Positions 22,301 to 34,530 are shown, counted from the first letter of the stretch. The stretch: 64,000 bases of DNA from Castor canadensis (GCF_047511655.1 NC_133397.1:124213308-124277307), one strand, 5' to 3'. The notes: generated by a model from the letters alone, not told the origin. Made by a program: numbers and translations.

Positions 22301-24130
22301 TCTGGGATTGTTTTTGGTTGGGGTTTTCAGTTCCCTTGCCCCTTTTGTTGGAGTTTTATGAAAGATTATAGAGGACTGGGTGGTAGTAGAACTCTGGTGT
22401 TTTCTTGCCTCTAGAGGCTCAATAGTAAATCCTTCAGCTTCTTATTCTCAAGATGTTGTATTTTTCCCCCCATTCCACATAGAGTAAGGAGTCTTAGCTA
22501 CTAAAGTTATCACAGTTGTTAAGTTATAGCCTTGAAATTACAATAATCCCTAGCAAGGATCGATTACTTTTATGGTTCCAGTATCTTAGATGCCTGTCAG
22601 AGCAAAGATGAATCTTCATAGTCCTGGAAGACTAAAGGTCATAAGGTTTGTAAAAGGAGGGAGACAGGGCAATGGCTCTAGTAGATTATATTAGGTGAAA
22701 AGTTTCTGTAACAGAAAGGGGTGGTGGCTGAGCTCATAGAGGAGGTTAATTAAAAGGCAGACTGGGATAGGTAGACAAGATAAATCAGGTAATAAAAAGA
22801 GGAAAGGGGAGAGATCAGCAGGGGAAATTGAACTGACAAACAAATATAAACGCCTAAGAACTGAGAAAAATCAGGGAATTTATTTATCTGTTGAAAGTAT
22901 GAGTAGTGAAGGAGGATTGTGGGAGGGTAGATAGAAGAAAAATTGAGAGCTAAGATGTTATTCTGTGGTTGATGGTGGAAAATATAAATTGGGGAGGGTG
23001 GTAGAAAACAGGAAGAGAAGAAATGATTTAGGGTTGTAAACTTAAAGGTGGATTATGGGGCTCTCATATGATGACTATAGTGAGGGATAAGGGAAGAAGG
23101 TAAGACTAAAGAAAAAATTGAGGTGCAGAGTGCAAAACTACTATTGGAGTGTACAGAAAAAGATGCTTTAAACAAACAAGTGTAAAAAATCATCACAGAT
23201 TTACCAACAATGAAAACCAATTTTACATAAAAATTGCAAATTTTCTACTGCTTTTCTGAGCAGTTGATCCTCCCCACCACTCCTCCACCTCCACTCCCAG
23301 TGTCTGAGTATTTCAGTCCACTAGATGGCAGGCTAAATTGGATACCTGTTCCTAGAATGGTGCCTGATGTTGGGGACAAGGGAGGCGTTAGGATTTCTGG
23401 AGTTTATACTGTCAACTAGCGAGCCGTGCCACATCCACACTTGCAAATTTGCCCTCTCTAAAGCTCCCCAGAACTTACAGTGTGTAGTTATGCACAAATG
23501 CAAGTTTTGTCCAGATTCCTCACTGGTGGAGGTCCCCTGCAGGGTTGGAGATATAGCTCACTGTCTCTGCTACTGGTGCATCTGCTGCACCACTAGGCAA
23601 CTTCTCAGGCCACACTGTGCCATGTTCCCTGGGATGTCTGTGTGCAGTCACCAGGCCTCAGTAAGTTTTCCCTGTTGGATATCTGTTCTGTGCTGACCTT
23701 CACTGCCACCACTGATGGGTGCAGGGGCTCTGGTGGGTGTTGCCTATGCTCCAGGGAAGGTCTCTGTTCCAAGGAATGTCATGAGACTGACTTCTGCTCA
23801 CCAAAGCCCAGTAGCCTTTCTCAGCAGGTCACATGCTGGGCACCTTTCTTGTTTGAGCACAATCTTCTCCATGTGGTATTTTGTGGTGAAAATTTCTGCT
23901 TCCCTCTCCCCATTGGAGGAGCTGGCACTTGGCTGTGGAGCAAGGGGAGTTCAAACCTGCAAATTCTTCATGTATTCAGTTGCTTCACTCTTTTGGGGTT
24001 TGAGCAGAGTTCTGCTACTGGCTGAATGTGGGACCTGGCTTGTGTCTTCCAGGACCCTCAGTTTCTGTTCAGATTTGTGAAAGCTCCGGGGTTTGAGGCT
24101 GTTAGCAATCTGCTGTCTTGCCTCTGTCAC
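22301..24130 (-). promoter_or_regulatory. 5' UTR of L1 copy B
   Basis: About 1.8 kb upstream of ORF1 in element order, G/C-richer at its far end (23230-24090). It does not look homologous at the DNA level to the 5' UTR of copies A and C, so the promoter was probably replaced between subfamilies. The plus strand has several overlapping frames of 70-130 codons at 23234-24080 with no domain. Confidence 0.6.
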
Positions 24131-24287
24131 CTCAATTTCTTGTTATCTTTTTGTTAAAATTCCCTATTTGTGTTTATTGTTTACCTTTCCTATTAAACGC
24201 TTCAACAGATTTATAATAGCTACTTTAAGGTTCTTATTTATTAATTTTAACCTTGGGATATCTTTGGGTCTTCTTCTATTGGTCATC

Positions 24288-24495
24288 TTTTTTTGTGGAA
24301 CTGGAATTTGAACTCAGAGCTTCACATTTGCAAAGCTCATTCTACTGCTTGATCCACACCTCCAGTTCATTTGACTCTGGTATTTTTGGAGCAGAATCTT
24401 GTGAACTGTTTGCCCGGGTGGCCTCCAAGAGTGATCCAATCTCAGCACTTCAAGTAGCTAGGATTACAGGTGTGAGCCACTGACATCTGGCTGAC
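24288..24495 (-). mobile_element. Composite SINE: B1-like plus tRNA-like
   Basis: The plus strand first shows the tRNA-like unit in reverse ('gaatttgaactcagagcttcacatttgcaaagc...gatccacacctccag', 24302-24365). The B1-like body follows in reverse ('gtttgcccgggtggcctcc...agctaggattacaggtgtgagccactgac'). The CCGGG-containing motif 'tgcccgggtggcc' is well kept. Confidence 0.85.
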
Positions 24496-24917
24496 AATCA
24501 TTTTTTTAATGGGAGAAATTTTCATGCCCCTTTGCATGTCCTGTAGGAGTACTCACTGAAGAGTGCCCCTTCCTGTCATCTGTAATTGAGCTGGATCTGG
24601 GTAGGGTTATGCTTTCAGGGCACCACTGGTTCCAAATAATTTGAGGGCTTGATTAGAAGTTTTTCTCAAGTGAGACTCAGTTGCTTTAAGTGCCAATAAA
24701 AGTCTTAGTATGTCCAGTGCTTTATTTTCCTTTTCTTCACATTATCAGAAAGCTTTCTCAGTACACCAGCATGACTCCCTGTTTTTGCAATTCCATATTT
24801 CTCTCTCTTGCCTCTCTTGCTAGGCAAGAATTGTCAGGTAGGTACAGACTCTGCCCCTGGAGCTCCTCAAAACTTCAGTCTGTCATGCCAGCCTGCAAGT
24901 GCCCTTCCTAGATGGTC
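24496..24917. other. Unassigned single-copy DNA
   Basis: No repeat or exon recognised between two composite SINEs. Confidence 0.4.
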
Positions 24918-25152
24918 TGAGCCAATTGCTGGTGGCTCATGCCTGTAATCCTACCTACTCAGGAGGCAGAGATCAGGAGGTTGGAGGTTCAATGACAACA
25001 CAGGCAAATACCTCACAAAGACCCTATTTCAAAATAACCAACACAAAAAAGAGCAGGCAGAGTGAATTAAGTGGTAGAACACCTGCCTAGCAAGGGTGAG
25101 GCCTTGAGTTCAAACCCCAGTACCACCGAAAAAAAAACAAAAATAAAAAACA
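24918..25152 (+). mobile_element. Composite SINE: B1-like plus tRNA-like, well preserved
   Basis: B1-like part 24918-25045 ('tggtggctcatgcctgtaatcctacctactcaggaggcagag'). tRNA-like part 25052-25128 ('gcaggcagagtgaattaagtggtagaacacctgcctagcaag...gagttcaaaccccagtaccacc'), with a clean B box and an A tail. The low decay suggests a fairly young insertion. Confidence 0.88.
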
Positions 25153-26924
25153 GTTGATCTGGTTTTGCCTGACCTGTAAATGTCACCATCTCTGATGGGA
25201 TTGCATCTTTTCCCACTGTGCTTCTATGGATGAAATGTCTTCTCTTCTAGGAAAAGCTTGTAGAGCTTAGTTCTTTAACATTTTTTTGCGCACCTGTCCT
25301 CTCTGACCAGTGTAAAAATCTGTAATTTTTGTAACTATTGATCTTTTTAGTTGTTCTGTTCAAAGCAATAATCTCTTGTGATTTTTTTCTACATTCTAAT
25401 TGAGTAAGGAAATCTTACCTTAACCATTCTGAGTCATTATTTTGTCATCTCTTAAAGGAGAAATTTCTTGTGAATTTAAATATAGCATTTGAAAATTACT
25501 TGGCTTGGTGCCTGACATTGTCAGGTGCCTGATAAATATTGATGTCCTTTCTCCATTAAGTTGGATATCAAGGGATGTCACATAGAGAAATAAACAGATG
25601 TGTGGGCTTTGGCTGACTATAATTTGGAAGGGTTTAAGTTCTGAAGACACAGACCATTGACTGACAAATGGAAAAAGAAAAAAAGGGAGTTTTTGTCTAC
25701 CTAACTTAATTTCAAGCAATGCTTATAAAATATTACTTAGGGACTGTGCTTATGACAGACACTGCACTTAAAGAGAATTCTAAGCCAGAGGTCTTGAGAT
25801 AAATCCTTTTTAAAGACTTATCAGTGCAACCACTATATTTTACAGGAGCAAACATTGTTATTTATACTTAGATGTTTGTTTAAATGAGAATGGGAGGGGA
25901 ATTGGAAAGTTTGGAAACATACACAAATCTGATTTAAAAAAAAAAAAAACTCCAAGGAACCAAATAATCACAATGAATAACAAATTCAAAGAAGAGGGAA
26001 CCTTCCAGAATCAAGGACAGCACACAGTGGCTGACAGCACTGATCCTTCAAGGAAGGAAATGAATTCAAAACATCTTATGCACTGAAGAGCTATAGATCA
26101 GTGTTGGGATTCACTGCAACACTCCACACCTGGAAGAATGAATTGACTTACTGAAGGGGTGGGGGAAAAGATCAAAAAGGGAAGCTGAATTGCTAGTTCT
26201 ATTTAACCCAGCTTGAGTTTTCTCTTCATAGTTTGCACTTACTCAGATCAAAAAGAATCTACTTGTTAAAACTGCTTTTCTCTCACCAGGAAAGCCAGAT
26301 GGGTGACCCCAATAGGAAGATGAAATAAGTCTTTATGTATGAAAAGACTGTTGTTGAACAGAGTAATAACATTTTGGGGTATGTGAATTTTCATATCGTC
26401 CAATTTCATTGTGAATACATGATTCACAGACACAAAAGAAAGAAACAGGAAATAAAACACAAAGGGGAAAAGTAAGAAAAGAAACTCTTGTACGCTTATT
26501 TAGGTCAGTAACAAACTAAGACCTCGATGAAATGGCATCCTGTGGGGGTGGGAGTGGAGGTGGATTTATCCATTTGTGATCTTGACCTATCAGCAATTAC
26601 ACAAGGTTTCCTGGCTGCTGCCAGAATCATTTCTCTCTCCCTAGAGGTAGCAGCTGGGCTCTCATCCCCTCTGCAATTTCCTGCTCAAACTGGGAGCATT
26701 TTATTAAATTTTTTTTCAAGCAAACCTAATGTGTATGTAGGGATGTGGTAGTTTATTTAAAATGAAGGCTGTTGCATCTTTTCCTAAATAAGAAACCTGC
26801 TGTGTCATCCTCCAATACAGCCATCTTACCTCTTCTCTCCTCCCTCATTTCCTGTATCTCTGTGGAAGGGAAGGTTCCATCAAAAGTCTGTGTCTCTATG
26901 GAGTTCTCTAAAAATGGGAATCAA
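25153..26924. other. Mostly unassigned DNA with a possible L2 scrap
   Basis: At about 25495-25560 'ggcttggtgcctgacattgtcaggtgcctgataaatattgatg' resembles the end of an L2 element. The remainder shows no recognisable repeat or exon. The frame at 26527-26751 has no domain. Confidence 0.4.
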
Positions 26925-27290
26925 GAATGTGGCTGATGTGCTTACTGTATAGGGATGAATATAGCAACAAACTGGCAGAGGCCACTATAGGAAGGGGACT
27001 AGGAAGTAGTGCGAGGTCTGGTATAGATGAGGTAGTTTGGGTTGTAATACACATATGCATGGAAACAATGCTGGGAATCTCCCTGTATGGATATTTTCAT
27101 CTCAAACCAGCAAAAATGCCAAGTTTTTCTTATTATCTTATCTGTTTTTTTCTTCAACAAAATGGGAGAACAAGAGGGTAGAACAGGTTCTGCCCAGAGG
27201 CAGGATGACTGGTGGGGGAGGGAGGGAGCTGGCCCAAATAATGTATACATGTGTAAGAAAATATAAAAACCATAAAATAAAAGTCAAAAA
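26925..27290 (+). mobile_element. 5'-truncated L1, 3' UTR only (older subfamily)
   Basis: Matches 43345-43695 along its length: 'actggcagaggccactat', 'gttgtaatacacatatgcatgga', 'atctccctgtatgg', 'cttcaacaaaatggg', 'cccaaataatgtatacatg', then an A-rich tail. It shares the last part with the 3' UTR of copies A and C but has an extra ~100 bp at its start. The four overlapping small frames here are not genes. Confidence 0.82.
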
Positions 27291-29515
27291 AAGAATCTCT
27301 TAATGGTATGATTTTCTTTGCTAAATGCAGCACCATTTTTTAAAATTTCACTTATTGCTTATTAGTTTGTTTGTGGCAGTCACTACTCTGCAAAATACAA
27401 ATATAATCTGAGTGCTTAATGTACATTACTGAGTTTGGCAACTATTTCATGACCTACCTTCTCTGGTCTGTTTGAATTCATAATACCAGATCAAGTTGTA
27501 GCTGTTTGGCATTGGGCATTATTCTCAATAGTCACTCCTTTCACATGTACAATGGTGGTGACAAGGACAATAGGAGTAGCAGTAGCAACTCTGTTCTACA
27601 TATTAGCCTTTAGAGGACCAGAATTAAGATCAAGCAGAAGGAGATAGCTAACTTTAGAATTCTTTCTCTTTCACTTCATTCAGATTCATTTCCTCATCAA
27701 TACATCAATTTCTAAGATTTCTTTCAGGGCCAAACACGGTATCATGGTTGTACTAATCACTTAGGATTGATGTGGTCTATCTATTGTCTGTCTGTTGCAT
27801 GCTTTCCTTATGTTTTCAAATTGGCTCTAGTTTGAACATTCGAGAAAAGCCTGGCCTCTGAAATTTAGTTAGGCAAAAAAGCCAATCTTGTCCTCTGTGA
27901 GACTTGACCAATGGACTTCTTAGGAGATACTCTGATTTATTTCCCCATTTAAGATCTTCATTAGGTTTTAAAAAATCCCTGATGGTGACTGTGGATGTGA
28001 GAGACCCAGAAGGAGGGAATAATTGAATTAATCAATTTCCCAATGTACAGGTAAAGAATTACTACAGGTGGAATGTGATATTTTTCCCCTAAACAAAGCT
28101 TAATAAAAAAAAAAACCCAAATGAAATAATTACAAATGCCAAACTCCCTATGTATAGATTTTGGTCCACCAGTTCAGTGAAAGATCTTTGAAATGTCTTT
28201 CCTGTTTCCATAGAACTTGCAAGAGTCTGTATCCCTCATGAAAATTTATCAATGAAGTAACAAGGCAACATGGTCTGCTGTGTTCAGTCCATATTTACCT
28301 AGCACTTTAAAAGGAAATGAGAGCTATGAAATAAGGAAGAGTCCTTACAGAAGTCTAGGATCTTGAACAAGCACACTGAGCTTCCACACTCACTTCCATT
28401 CCTACAAATTTCGTAGAGAAATAGATTGCTCCTAAGCAACAATACTGGCCAAAAAAAAAAAACAAAAACACACTTTAAAATACTCCTCTACTGTCTTAAA
28501 TTTGTTCTCTAGCACCCATGTAGCTTTAGTTCTCTGAGGAGTTACAAACCATCACATGGAAGAATCTTTTTACTTAAAACAGTGTAGACCCCCAAACGAT
28601 AATGTAGACTCTTGAACAGTAGTGTTGACCTCTGATGAGTCAATGATCCCTGAGTCCTGAATCTTACTGCTCCAAAACCGAGGAGAAGAGAATCTAACAG
28701 CCCCACTGTCTCTGGTGAACTGTTTGGTGTTTCTCCTCAGGCCTTCTTGTGCCAAGTAGCTGCAAAGCCCAAGAGCCTCCTTCAACTCAGTCCTATGTTT
28801 GGTAGACACTCTACAGTAGGCAATGGAGGGAAGCCAGAAACATAAAGCAGTGACTGTTTTCTTCCAAGAAGTAGCAGCACTGTCCTTATTTCTATGCTAG
28901 TGCTTGGGACAACTTACATCTAAAATGAGCAATTCAGGTTCTGAACTTTATTTCACTTCTCCTTTGAACAAACCTGTCATAAACATTGCAGCTCTCCATT
29001 TTCAGGTGCACCTGTCTATTTTTTCTCCAATCTTTTCCATTTCTGTATTTTAGAAGCTCATGTCAACTTTTTCCTCAATCATTGAGTTGTCTTTCTGTAG
29101 CTTCAGTTCTGCTGTTTATGACCTCAGCTGCGAATTTAAATTATTTCATTTTAAGTTTTCTTGGCATTTAAAAGTTATTTCAGTACACTTATATTCACTT
29201 AGCAATCTCTTCATGGAATCCTAGTTTATTTTACTGCACTGAAGACTGGATCTTAACTAATTCTAACTATGAGATTCTATGGTTGTGGTGGACAATTACA
29301 TAAGATTTGGTGGTGCCAAATTAATGTTGCTTGGGAAAGTTAAAGATCTAATTTTCCATGTATATGTGAATAAGAAAGGGTATCATTTTTATATAAAATG
29401 TTATCTAAATATGATTTTTTTACAAATTCAAAAATGTTGATGGGATAAAAGATAATATGTCAAAATGTATGACACAAAGAAAAAGTATAAAGAATATACA
29501 AGAGAGTTATGAGAC
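27291..29515. other. Unassigned single-copy DNA
   Basis: No recognisable repeat. The 79-codon minus-strand frame at 28570-28809 and the 61-codon frame at 28986-29171 have no domain and no supporting splice context. Confidence 0.45.
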
Positions 29516-29519
29516 ACAG

Positions 29520-30712
29520 AAACTCAAATAAGGTGGCCAGACACATATTAAAAAGTATTTTTAAGAGAAGACTAGAGATAACATAAGAGAGACCTTACTC
29601 ATAAAAACACAAGATTTACTAGAGGGAAGGAAAAATGCAAGATTCCAGATTAAAAGTAAGAAGTAATATAAATTTTTAAAGACCCACACTTAGATGCATA
29701 GGCCTCTCCTAGCTTTTTTGAAACTTGCAATAAAAAGAGGATCGTAAAAGGTTATGAAAGCATTTTAGAATAGAGTAAAATTGACCATCTACAGAAAGCT
29801 GAGGAATAGAATGACAACGTATTTTTCAACAGTGACACTGAACGTTAAAGACAATGGGACATGCCTCATTGAAAAAGTTTTACAATATTAGGAAAGGGAT
29901 ACTTTCGCAAGAGTGGATGTAAAATTTATCCTCAACACCTTCCTTAGCTAAGCTTCAGCTGCACAGAAAGGTTTTCAGTGATGGCCCTAATAAAGAATTG
30001 ACTTTACTATTAAAATGCAGGGAGTAGGACTGACTGGAGGCATGGCTCAAGTGGTAAGACACTTGCACAGGGCCATCAGTTCAATCCCGATACATCAAAA
30101 AAAGTAAGGGATAAAATTCCCTATGTTTCTTGAGGATGTCAGAGGGAATGTTGCTGTACAGATAATATACGGGTTGCCTCTCAGGCAGCAGGTAAAGAGT
30201 CCAGCAACAAGTACTCAGAACCCAAGGGAGAAAGACTCAGGATTGCCAGACCTCATCACAACACAAAAGCCATTCTTAGTTACTTTACACCACAATGATG
30301 GGAGAAAGCAAATTTTTCCACAGAATTTGATTTATATATTGAACTCATGAAAAACAAAAGCAAAGCCATATTGGTTATAAGCACCCTAAAACCAATGTGA
30401 CGTATGAACACAGGATAGTTGGGCATAAGGGTGTGACAGGACACATAGGAAATAGAGAACCAGCAAAGCCAGGCAGCCCCAAGTTTAGAGAGTCCACGTC
30501 ACTGTGTAGAGAGTTCACCTCTACACAGTCTACATTGACTTCCTAGTCAATGGTCTAAATGCATGGAAGTCTTGAAGAATATATAAGATGCTAACAGCAA
30601 TGATCTTTGGATGGTAAAGTTATGCAGTACTTTTACTTTCTTCTTTACACTTATGAAAAGAATTAAATGCTTTTAAATTCAGAAAACAATAAAGCATTTT
30701 CAACTGATAAAA
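29520..30712 (+). mobile_element. HAL1/L1M-type ORF1-bearing LINE remnant
   Basis: The order of worn phrases fits the ORF1 C-terminal region and 3' part of a half-L1 (HAL1) or old L1M: 'gttaaagacaatgggacatgcc', 'gtaaaatttatcctcaacacc', then past an inserted SINE 'agttgggcataagg', and finally 'tttttactttcttctttacac' before the A-rich end. The short frame at 30123-30350 is a remnant, not a gene. Orientation is more certain than family. Confidence 0.5.
30030..30107 (+). mobile_element. tRNA-derived SINE monomer
   Basis: 'gactggaggcatggctcaagtggtaagac...atcagttcaatcccgatacatc' followed by an A run. The A box is intact and the B box near-intact. About 15 bases of the usual middle part are missing. 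It is nested in the HAL1-like remnant. Confidence 0.82.
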
Positions 30713-31109
30713 TAGAAATTAGAACTTTCTTCATAATGATAAATTCGTGCTAGCATGGCAAACATGCTGCCAGAAAACTAGTTTAGACCAAAAGAAAGCT
30801 AAAATGACCAATAGCAGTCTAGAGTTCTTTTGTCCTGTATAACATGATGTCACCTAAGTTTATCTCACCATTTCTGTTCCTATTGAGAAAAAAAAATGCT
30901 GTGACAACACTTACATGGCACAACGTGAAACTTCAGAAAGACTTTCTGATTCACTGGAAAGCACTCGATGTTTGCACCCTGCTGGATATCAGCCACACTG
31001 CTCTACTTTATAGAGTGATCTATTGAATTTCACACAAAGCCTAAGACTTGACTTCAGTGTCCAACATGGTGTAGAATTTCTGGATTCTGAATAAAGATTT
31101 GGAAAAAAA
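30713..31109. other. Unassigned single-copy DNA
   Basis: No recognisable repeat or exon. Confidence 0.4.
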
Positions 31110-31445
31110 AAATAGAAGTTTCAGTGGGTCCCATTTCTCAGCCTCTTCTGGCCTTTTTGATTATGTTTTCCTTAACAAGAGAGGGCATAGTCTCCTTCCA
31201 ACCTGTTCCTTCTTACTCTTCCCCCAAAAGCAGCCACTGTGAAAATGACCAGAATGGGTGGACTAGATGGGGGAGACACTGTGGATGGAAGAGCCATATG
31301 ACAGAGGGACCCTGATCCTTAGTCCTGCCATCTGCCACATCGGCCCTATGCTCTAACACTTGGGCTATTACCTATGCAGTACGTGTGATTCTTTTTCATT
31401 TAAGCTACTGTGATTTTAGTCATCTCGTTCAGAACTGAGGAATGC
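31110..31445 (+). mobile_element. MLT1-type LTR remnant
   Basis: Typical late-LTR text: 'cactgtggatggaagagccatatgacagagggaccctgatcc', 'ctgccacatcggccc', then 'tcatttaagctactgtgattttagtcatctcg' near the 3' edge. Old and non-coding. Confidence 0.55.
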
Positions 31446-32734
31446 ACTTCTATTTTCAAAATTGATAAATAACAAGAGAATTGCCTTTTCCTGGGATGAT
31501 CAGTTTAGATACTTTTGTCATATTTAAGGACTTACTACAAAATCAGGAGGATTTTATATGCTGCTTACTCACCTGCTAGAAGCTATCACATTTTCTTATT
31601 ATTTTAAGCCCTCAGGAATCTTATGATTTGAAAGTCAAGATAATAGCTTGATGAGCAGGAAACATTTTTATATTTTAAGTTCTCGCTCTATCTCTCTATC
31701 TCTCTCTCCAAAGAAATGTAGCATAGAAACTACCAGTTGTATTACTGTGGGCTGAGAAGATAATAGAGCCAGATGCTATCTGAGCTTAGACATGACCCAT
31801 TATGACAGTACTCTAGAGCATACAAGGTTATTGAAGTTATTGAAGGTTTTAATCTTTCTGTGAAGTTCTTCAATAAAAGTTGCAATCAATAGTCAAAGCA
31901 GTTATTTTCCTGTAGAGGACTTATTAGTATTTATGCAATATTTGAGGCACAAAGGAACAATGTGTGGAAATAGATTCATACAGAGCAGTGTACTAAACCA
32001 ATATACAAATGCTAATAAAATGTAGAATTATATTTTACAGATCTTTGGCAATTACGGAGTAGTATTGTTGCAATACAATTATATGAATTTTTCCTTGAAA
32101 ATACATGATTTCTTTCTGATTATATTCCTCTGTATCCAATGTTATAACAGTAGTTACAATGTCCATCTCCCCCCTATTTCTTTTTGCACTAATGATGAGT
32201 AGATGTAGTAAAATGAAGCCAAATTTCTGATCTGCCCTAAATCATTTCTAATGGAATGCATTATTTAGTTTGAGGGATAGAAAAAAAGCAGCAGATTTAC
32301 CCACTTAATTACGTTTTTCTGAGATTAATAGTAACATTAATTAGCATTCCATTTGCACTCATAAAGAAAATGACTCTAGAATTTAAATTTGTCACAGTGA
32401 ATCCACAGGCAAATTAAGTAGATTTTTTTGTGTATATTGCTTTTCATGTGAAGAAAATTTAAATTTCCCCTGAGTGTGTGTGTATGGGAAAGACTTCCAA
32501 AATAACTAATATTTCAATAGTTTGAGTAATTCTTTCATCTTTTTGGTCTATTTTACAACATGAGGAAATGTCTCCAAAATTGTACAGCTAGTGACAGTTC
32601 TTACGACTCTTACCACTCTATCTTTCCTTACCAAAAACTCTTACCCAGCTAGTCCCAAAGCTATACAATTAAGTGATGATTGGATCTGAAGAAGCTTCTG
32701 AGATTCTAACACCCTGGTAGCAATCGATCACCTC
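31446..32734. other. AT-rich non-repeat DNA, possible conserved element
   Basis: No transposon signature can be seen. A short TC-rich microsatellite lies at 31685-31709. The part 31900-32430 is rich in homeodomain-type cores (TAATTA/TTAATTAG and ATTTGCA) and is discussed in the findings. Confidence 0.4.
31685..31709. repeat. (TC)n/(TCTA)n microsatellite
   Basis: A 25-base run of CTCTATCTCTCT type. Confidence 0.8.
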
Positions 32735-32737
32735 ACA

Positions 32738-33095
32738 TAATTGCTGGCTAAGGCTGCCATAACAACGTACCACAGACTGGATGGCTTAAACAGGAGGGAT
32801 TTATTTTCTCACAATTCCTGAGGCCAGGTGTCTGAGGGGATAGCATCAGTGGTGTTGATTTCTTCTGAAGTTCTCTAGTTGACTTGTGGATGGCCAATTT
32901 CTGTAGTCTTCTCTCATGTGTCTGTGTCCTAATCTGTTCTCATGGGAACACCAGATAGATTGGATTAGAGCCCACCATAATGGCTTCAGTTACCTTGATT
33001 ACTTTGTTTAAAAGCACTGTCACATACAGTCCATTCTGAGGGAGTCAGGTATAGAGCCTCAACATATGAATTAGGGGAAAGCATCATCTAGCTCC
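32738..33095 (-). mobile_element. MLT1-type LTR (ERVL-MaLR), fairly complete
   Basis: The plus strand is the reverse complement of an MLT1-type LTR: 'ggctgccataacaacgtaccacagactggatggcttaaac', 'ttattttctcacaattcctgagg', 'ctgtgtcctaatctgttctc', and near its far end 'ctcaacatatgaattaggggaaagcatc'. This order is characteristic of old mammalian MaLR LTRs. It has no coding content. Confidence 0.75.
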
Positions 33096-34054
33096 TACCT
33101 AGAAAATATAGTTTTCTTATCTATTCCCCAAGCATAATTTCATTAGATATAAGGACACAACCCATGTATTTCATGGGGTCTGAGGTCTGGAGGACCAGGT
33201 TCCATATTCATACCCTCTTTGCAGTGGCCAGTACTTTTAAGGTCCTTTTGTACCTCAAAATAAACATGTGGTAGGAAGTATGATATTAGTGAGAAAACTG
33301 GGTGTCTGCGGCTCAGTGACACAAGCAGAGCCATCAGACACCGCACTCCCTTAAAAGGACTTCTAAACCAAATTCTCTTCTTCCTTCTTTTTATTTTTTA
33401 TTTCATTTTAATTTTATCTTTCATTTATTTTATTTTTATTTTATCTTTCATTTATTTTTGCGCTCTTATTCTTGTGTATGGGAGAGGGATGGGATATTGT
33501 TCTATTTAATTTTTTCAAATGCTATAGAGTCAAAGAAGTTTGGTTTTTAATGACACAGGTATTGAGCCAGTGGAATTGACAATATTCAACCAGCTTTGAC
33601 CATCACCAGTGCAATTTCATGTTTCAATCAAGGGATAAGTGAAAGTCCATGTCCAGTCTCCTGTTTGTCTCCCTTGCACTCTTCTAGTTATGATTTGCCG
33701 TTAATTCTGCCTTTCATGTAACCCCATAGCAAACCTGTGAACTGGTCAGCCAGTTGTGCCCTCCACACTACCAATCTGAGACAAACTAGAATGGGCAGGA
33801 CCAATATGGCAATAGGTATACTGAGTATAAACTTGGTCATGAGATGTAAAATACAATAATCACTTGTAAGATTGGGTTCTGTATCAATATTTTCACTAAA
33901 AATGTAAGAATGAGTTGATACTTACTTTTAGGTATTCTCCTCTTCAGGGTGGGGTTTTCTTCACACACACAAAACCCAAATGACTTTTATCTTCATTATC
34001 ATTACCTAGTAGGTCAATGGGTCACAGTTAATATTGGTTTTAGTGTGTCAAGAA
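33096..34054. other. Unassigned DNA with a T-rich low-complexity tract
   Basis: A T/A-rich tract at 33380-33460 contains two copies of 'ttttatctttcatttatttt' 27 bp apart. Nothing else is recognised. The minus-strand 67-codon frame at 33143-33346 has no domain. Confidence 0.45.
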
Positions 34055-34530
34055 TTACCCCAAAATTTGGTTGCTGAGGACAATACAACTATTTCCATAC
34101 AGATTTGTGGGCTTGGAACCAGGGAGTGGGTTGTTTTGGTTCAAAGTCTCTCATGCCGCTGCTGTCAAGGACTGGCAGGAGCTGTGGTTATCTGAAAGTC
34201 TGGCTGCAACAGAGGATCCAGCTCCATCTTGGCTATTGCAGGAGGCCTCAGTTCCTTGCCTGCTTTTGGCAGGAGGCCAAAGTTCTTGGCTGCTAGGGTT
34301 TCTCCTTACAGCAGGGGAGCTAATTTGCTCCATACCCACCAGTCTAAGAACTCATGAGTGAGAGAGCAGGAAGCCACAGTCCTTTTTATGACCTAGTCTT
34401 CAAAGTCACACACCATCAATGCTGCTGTATCCCAGTCATTAGAAATGCACCATTGAGTCCATTACACCCTTAAGGGGAAAAGAACTAGACTTCACTGATT
34501 GAAGGGAGAAGCCTCAACAATGTGTGGATG
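34055..34530 (-). mobile_element. MLT1-type LTR (second subtype)
   Basis: The plus strand reads 'ttaccccaaaatttggttgctgagg', 'tctcatgccgctgctgtcaagg', 'aggaggcctcagttccttgcc', 'tttttatgacctagtcttcaaagtcacacacc' and 'cttaaggggaaaagaactagac'. This is the complement of a common MLT1 layout. The overlapping frames at 34071-34361, 34105-34296 and 34151-34339 lie inside it and are not genes. Confidence 0.7.

Larger units (their letters stand above)
18145..24130 (-). mobile_element. L1 copy B, older family, lacking its 3' end
   Basis: This is a ~6-kb reverse-oriented L1 more diverged than copies A and C. In element order it has a long 5' UTR (24130-~22300), an ORF1 remnant (~22300-21330), and ORF2 from 21259 down to ~18145. 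ORF2 stops inside the C-terminal part, at about the 'tcagatgagtagcgggcaaag' region (complement of the sequence before the Cys-rich motif). About 200 codons, the 3' UTR and the A tail are missing. L1 insertions usually lose the 5' end, so loss of the 3' end points to a later deletion or recombination. All frames are broken. Confidence 0.9.

Noticed and set aside
23234..24080. Cluster of plus-strand frames that might be exons
   Set aside because: They are antisense to the 5' UTR of L1 copy B, overlap each other in different frames and share no similarity with the antisense frame of copies A and C that I can see.
25052..25128. Possible tRNA gene because of clean A and B boxes
   Set aside because: It is the right part of a composite SINE with an A tail. 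No cloverleaf with a paired acceptor stem, and no pol III T-run terminator.
28570..28809. 79-codon minus-strand frame in otherwise single-copy DNA
   Set aside because: No domain, no paralogue and no splice sites at useful places. Low-complexity Ser/Gly content fits chance.
34071..34361. Frame of 96 codons with overlapping frames on both strands
   Set aside because: The whole block is an MLT1-type LTR in reverse. Frames there arise from its GC-richer text.
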